A DNA stretch of 64,000 nucleotides from Sistotremastrum niveocremeum HHB9708 (lineage: Eukaryota > Basidiomycota > Agaricomycetes > Sistotremastrales > Sistotremastraceae): NCBI GenBank assembly GCA_001630475.1, contig KV419421.1:153519-217518 (forward strand). The letters are read 5' to 3'. Of this stretch, positions 60,064 through 64,000 are shown one piece after another; position 1 is the stretch's first letter, and each line of letters starts with the position of its first letter. Below the pieces are notes generated by a model. That model saw nothing but the letters and a program-made list of their open reading frames with translations. It did not search any database and was not told the origin of the DNA. Both the position numbers and the translations under genes were made by a program.

Positions 60064-60293
60064 GCATCTACTGAGCCGGTGACTGTCTTTCCAGCGTAAC
60101 CAGCAACCCGCGACGAGGCAATTGGAAGGACAAGATGAAGGCTAAAAGTCGAGAAATGGGGACGGCGCGGGTGCGGTGCGAGTGCAAGACGCGTACTACG
60201 TAGACGAATGCCACTAGGTCGATCGCGACGGAATTTTGACTCGGATGTCTGGACGTTGACTCGGAACCTAAATTTCATTTCCGACTCTCTACC

Positions 60294-61411
60294 ATGAATC
60301 AAGAAGATATTGATAATATTGGCCGTTCTTTGGAGCAGGAATCCGAGCTCAGAGAGGTCTGCCGCCATTCGTTGATCATTTCTATAGCCTTTTTAATTGA
60401 CACTCGAAATTCTCAAGAAATTAAAGGATCGCGTTACAGAACTAGAAAGAAGGACAAGGACGATGACTGCGACTCTTTCTCAAATTCATTCGACACCTAA
60501 GGGAGAATGTTGTATTGTCCATATTATGTCGAGTCATTCTTTTGATCGAGGCTACTTTTGGCAGTAGGATTGGTCTTGTCCTCCTTACGGTCCGACCTGC
60601 GGAACTGTCGAGTAACAGTTAGAAACATCGGTAAGACAGAAAACATGAACTTCACAAATCACTTCGCCATCATCACTAACATAAAGTCAAAGCCGACGTC
60701 GTTCCTTCAGATCAATTTTGGCGATGGAAAGACTTTTGGACGAGGCCTATGCAGTCTCTTGTGTTCGTGGCAACATTGTCAAAATATCTCGAGAATAGAA
60801 CACTGATGACTTTGACGGAACTCAACCAAGAGCTCGAAAGTAAGGCATACAAAGTTTCTATTTCCCTGTCTGAAATTCGCGGACACCAGTCGATGAGGAT
60901 ATCAAAGACAGATTCTTCATACCTACCGAAGATTATCTACAAGGAGTCATTACAATGGTCAATGAATTGGTACATTATCTTGTTTCACTTGAATATCATT
61001 ATTTCACTTATGATTGTTAAGGCACGACTGTCCGTCAACACTGTGATATTGGGCAATTACGAGGAGCCCTCTGAAATATCCGCCTTCGTCAAAGAGTTAT
61101 TTGCTGGATTTTCTATGGTACGAACATGGATCTCCGAATCGCACGGGCAACGACCTTGAAACTAACCTTTGGCCGAAGCTCAACCTTAAAAACGACGCTC
61201 TGCGGCGAAGATTCGACAGTCTAAAGTAAGTGTTCAGGGAGAGACCGAATGAAATTATTGAAAATTAATCATCGTCTCGAGGTATGATATGCAAAAGATT
61301 GAAGAAGGTAAGAAGCTCCTCTTACAGTACAATGAAACCTCACTTAGAAGCAACACCTTAGTTGTCTATGATATCTCAATTAGGAAATTAGCTAACTCTC
61401 AGAAGACTTGA
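60294..61411 (+). CDS. TSN: Translin (nucleic-acid-binding protein of the C3PO complex), 223 aa
   Basis: Forms an octameric ring with TRAX that binds and processes small RNAs and single-stranded DNA. Nine exons: 60294-60356, 60418-60508, 60565-60630, 60687-60839, 60890-60969, 61022-61117, 61179-61225, 61282-61307 and 61362-61411, sum 224 codons. Length matches human translin (228 aa). Conserved blocks: ELREKLKDRVTELERRTR, LSQIHSTPKGE, VPSDQFWRWKDFW, ENRTLMTLTELNQELE, FFIPTEDYLQGVITMVNELA, LARLSVNTVILGNYEEP, ISAFVKELFAGFSMLNLKND and LRRRFDSLKYDMQKIEEVVY followed by DISIRKL. The gene is easy to miss because no exon exceeds 153 nt. Confidence 0.95.
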
Positions 61412-61689
61412 AGATAGTTTGAGATACGTTGTCTTCGCTTATTGATAGTCCACATGTACCAACGTCTCGCAATGTCATTCGAATGTTATTCAACAGCGTG
61501 TTTTACCCGCTATTTGTTCTCGCGACTTCATCGTGTCAAAGTATCTCTGTCAGTTACGTATGTATGTACACGGAGTGATATATATTAACCGACGATGATG
61601 ACGCCCCAATTGAAAGTTGGATATTCCAAGTTACACATATTACACTAATATATGCTACATTGCTCAAACTTCACTGACACTATCATCGG

Positions 61690-62957
61690 TCACTGACCAG
61701 GCCATTCAACAACAAGGTGACCTGCCACGGGTCTAACTTGCTCATCATCATCTTCGAACTGAAGTCTGTACATCGGGGAATTCTTGGTCATTGCATTCTG
61801 TTGTTATTGATCAGATCACAAGGGAGAAGCATTGGAGAGAACCTTACCCTAGGACCATGGAAATCTTTAGGTCCGTGTATGACCTTGGCTTTGTAGAAAC
61901 AGCTTGTATCTGGGTATAAGCCCATAACAGTACTCCCTACAGGAAACTCTTCATATGAGCTTGGATGTGAAGGACTTCCGACGGGTGCGGTTGGATCCGG
62001 CAGAGGTATTAATGATCTCAGGCTCGTTCTATATGTCCTAGACACCAGATTAGCCAAGACCTCTCGAGCCATCGTTCCAACTTACTGTCCCGGTTGTCCA
62101 TCTTCGGTTCCTTCTACATCTTGCACTTCGTACATACTAGCAAGGGGCGTGACCATCCCCGCGCGCTTTTTATCGCCCGGGATTAAACCCTTAACAACTG
62201 CCAGAATCCAGTCGGTCTCGGCTTGCCCACCATCGCCATCTTTCCCTTCACCAGCGTTCTTGCTGGCTGGAGGGTGAAAGGCGACTTTACGACCTGCCTG
62301 TAATGGTAACTGGGCATTTAAAGCATCTCGGCGGGACTTTGCGTCCTTGGCAAATGTACTGGCCGGTTGCCCCTGTCCGGTCCGTGACTGACTCAGAGTA
62401 GATGGTGGCGGTGTTCTATCAACAGAAGCAGTCCCAGACATAGGAGAGGACAATCGAACACGCTTTGCACGTTTCTCTGGGTCGCGTTAATTTCACGTTG
62501 ACTATACGTAATAGCACTGGCGGCTCGGTTACCTTGTTGAGTATCAGAAGATCTGCGAAGTGCCACTAATATTTGGACATGTTCGAGAGCCTCTCCGATT
62601 GCTCTGTCGATAAATGTTTATTAGAGTTTTATGAGTCATCAAGACCACACGACACTTGCTTTACTTCATCATCGGCTGCATTCTTAGTATCTTGGAGCGA
62701 AGAATGCAGCTTCTTGTAAAGAGATTTACTCGGTTCTGACATCGATACCTCTTCAATAAGCTGATTTGTTCTTCCCACATGACCAGCTGCGCTATCCATG
62801 GCCGCATTGACCATGGCCAGCCGCTCGGTCGCTTGACTCCATATTCGAAGCTCTACAAGGAACGCGTTGAGAAATTGAACAAAAACAACATAAAGTGGGT
62901 TGAAAACAGACCTTCCGATGTGAGTGGTCTATTACCCAACGTTCTTCTACGGTCCAT
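61690..62957 (-). CDS. SGF29: SGF29-like SAGA subunit with tandem Tudor domain
   Basis: Reader of H3K4me2/3 in SAGA/ATAC histone acetyltransferase complexes. Start at 62957 encodes MDRRRTLE and joins through an intron (GTAATA donor) to LRIWSQATERLAMVNAAMDS, a helical N-terminal region that continues as NQLIEEVS and SLYKKLHSSLQDTKNAADDE. A Ser/Pro-rich linker follows, then the SGF29 C-terminal domain: AGRKVAFHPP, TDWILAVVKGLI, MYEVQDVE, TYRTSLRSLIPLPDP and FPVGSTVMGLYPDTSCFYKA. The last exon has PMYRLQFEDDDEQVRPV, with the Phe/acidic segment of the second Tudor repeat. The exon order is clear; the joint between MYEVQDVE and the next exon was not fully phased. Convergent with translin (278 bp between stops). 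Confidence 0.9.
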
Positions 62958-63401
62958 GCCGATTAGAGCGAACTTGGAATCTCACGATCGTCAAGTTCGA
63001 TGTTTGATTGTTGTGGACGAGAGGCAGAGCAATTCATACTCCGCTGCTCCGAGCTGCCGCTTCCAGTTCGAACACAGGTTTCCTTGACAAGTTTATTGCC
63101 GATCTTCTTTCGAGCGATGCATCCCGCCGCCCAACCTCCCGTAATTGTCTAAGATTCAATGACTTTTCACACACTCTTGAAATTCTTGATTAGGACAAAT
63201 CTCGGATCGGAATCGTCATTCAATGATAACGGCGCGAATCTCATGCAAATTTTGAGCTGAGCTCGTCATCGAACTTCGCCTTGTACAACCCTCGTCTCAA
63301 AACCGCGGTGTTCGAAGTTAAAATGTACTACACACAGTTCATCGACCGGCGCGGAGCAGCGCAAAAGATGAGATGCTGACCAAGCCGATGACTAAGCAAT
63401 G

Positions 63402-63409
63402 TTCTGGAA
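63402..63409 (+). promoter_or_regulatory. Heat-shock element (TTCTGGAA)
   Basis: Matches the inverted pentamer pair nTTCnnGAAn bound by HSF1; 155 bp upstream of the HSP20 ATG. Confidence 0.6.
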
Positions 63410-63453
63410 TGTGCGCGGCTTTTCGGCAGACCTGATGACGCGAACCAGACATT

Positions 63454-63461
63454 TTCGAGAA
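63454..63461 (+). promoter_or_regulatory. Heat-shock element (TTCGAGAA)
   Basis: Second nTTCnnGAAn unit, 36 bp upstream of the TATA box; perfect palindrome TTTTCGAGAAAA core. Confidence 0.65.
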
Positions 63462-63496
63462 AACACACGAAACCGCAAGAATCAAATGGTCTTGAG

Positions 63497-63504
63497 TATA
63501 TAAG
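63497..63504 (+). promoter_or_regulatory. TATA box of HSP20
   Basis: TATATAAG, 53-60 bp upstream of the ATG at 63557. Confidence 0.7.
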
Positions 63505-63556
63505 AGATGAAGAACGTTGCCCGCTCAACACCTCACAACCAAACAACAATCTGAAC

Positions 63557-64000
63557 ATGTCTATTGGACGCAACCTCTTCAACGAATTTCGCCCTCTCTT
63601 CCGTCTCCTCGAGGAGCCATTCACTCATCCTGCTTTTGTTCCCTATTCTCGGCGACTAGGCCTCGGGGATTCCTTCCTCAACTCGCAGATGTTCCGGCCA
63701 AGTGTCGACGTCTCAGAGGAGGGGAAGACCTATGTCGTCGAAGCCGAACTGCCAGGGGTAAAGAAGGAGAACATTGATGTGAGAATCGGAGACAACGGAC
63801 AAAGTGTCACTATAGAGGGACACATCAACTCTCGATTGAGAAATAGCACTGGAGACACAAGCCCAGAAGTCGATACTGCGAAAGCCACAGGAGGCGAGGA
63901 ACAGACATCGAGTAAGTCTTTTCTTGGATATCAAGCAGTATGAGTATCTGATTCGGTAGTTGTTCCAGCTGAAACCTCAAATCAGATCTCGACCGAGCGA
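63557..64000 (+). CDS. hsp20: Small heat-shock protein HSP20 family, 3' end outside window
   Basis: ATP-independent chaperone with an alpha-crystallin domain. The start MSIGRNLFNEFRPLFRLLEE is followed by FRPSVDVSEEGKTYVVEAEL and PGVKKENIDVRI, the first strands of the domain, then VTIEGHINSR and a flexible insert (TSPEVDTAKATGGEE). An intron from 63914 (GTAAGT) to about 63959 joins TSS/I to VVPAETSNQIS, after which the window ends, so the C-terminal I-x-I motif is not seen. Heat-shock elements and a TATA box upstream fit stress induction. Confidence 0.92.

Larger units (their letters stand above)
62958..63556. promoter_or_regulatory. Divergent promoter region SGF29/HSP20
   Basis: Contains heat-shock elements and a TATA box for the HSP20 gene (listed separately). 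No further gene. Confidence 0.6.

Overview
This 64 kb window is nuclear DNA of a filamentous basidiomycete, almost certainly a mushroom-forming Agaricomycete. The signs are very short introns (about 45-70 nt) at high density, genes packed head-to-head and tail-to-tail, a fungal phytochrome hybrid histidine kinase, two fungal fruit-body lectins, a DUF6535-type membrane protein, leucine-rich F-box proteins in tandem, and a Plavaka-type transposase fragment. Coding exons were joined by eye using splice signals and protein family conservation. Wherever I summed exon lengths (ABHD12-like, phytochrome, both small secreted proteins, BUD22, DUF6535, ARC1, all F-box genes, 2OG oxygenase, kinase, histone-fold protein, translin) the total is divisible by three.

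Layout. 1-4.65 kb is transposon-derived and AT-rich: the tail of a Plavaka-like transposase, then a 620-bp hAT-like MITE with a perfect 8-bp target duplication, then a palindrome-dense 0.5-kb block. 4.7-13.7 kb holds an ABHD12-like lipase, a 22-exon phytochrome and an SDR oxidoreductase. 14.2-26 kb holds BUD22 (ribosome biogenesis), a large DUF6535 protein, a small cysteine-rich secreted protein, a 2.2-kb stretch without a supported gene, a MYND-like zinc-finger protein and ARC1 (tRNA-binding synthetase cofactor). 26-38 kb is the accessory part: one F-box gene, two fruit-body lectin genes pointing away from each other across 3 kb, and a tandem pair of F-box/LRR-like paralogues. 38.2-44.7 kb holds carnitine acetyltransferase with dual-targeting signals, a histone-fold (CHRAC/Dpb3-like) protein with a long disordered tail and a 2OG-Fe(II) oxygenase. 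45-48.3 kb holds a divergent pair of a kinase-like protein and a PD-(D/E)XK nuclease-like protein, then a second small secreted protein. 49-64 kb is conserved housekeeping: DHR1/ECM16 helicase, SEN1 helicase, translin, SGF29 and the start of a heat-shock HSP20 gene running off the right edge.

The genes do not form one pathway. Themes that recur are RNA metabolism (BUD22, DHR1, SEN1, ARC1, translin), chromatin (SGF29, histone-fold protein), light and stress sensing (phytochrome, HSP20) and lineage-specific secreted or defence-like proteins (two small secreted proteins, two lectins, the kinase/nuclease pair). The most notable points for follow-up are the kinase/PD-(D/E)XK pair, two previously invisible small secreted proteins, a 6-nt microexon carrying the 2OG-binding motif, three GC-AG introns, a splice donor overlapping a stop codon that is conserved in both F-box duplicates, and two genes with a spliced or in-frame mitochondrial-like leader.
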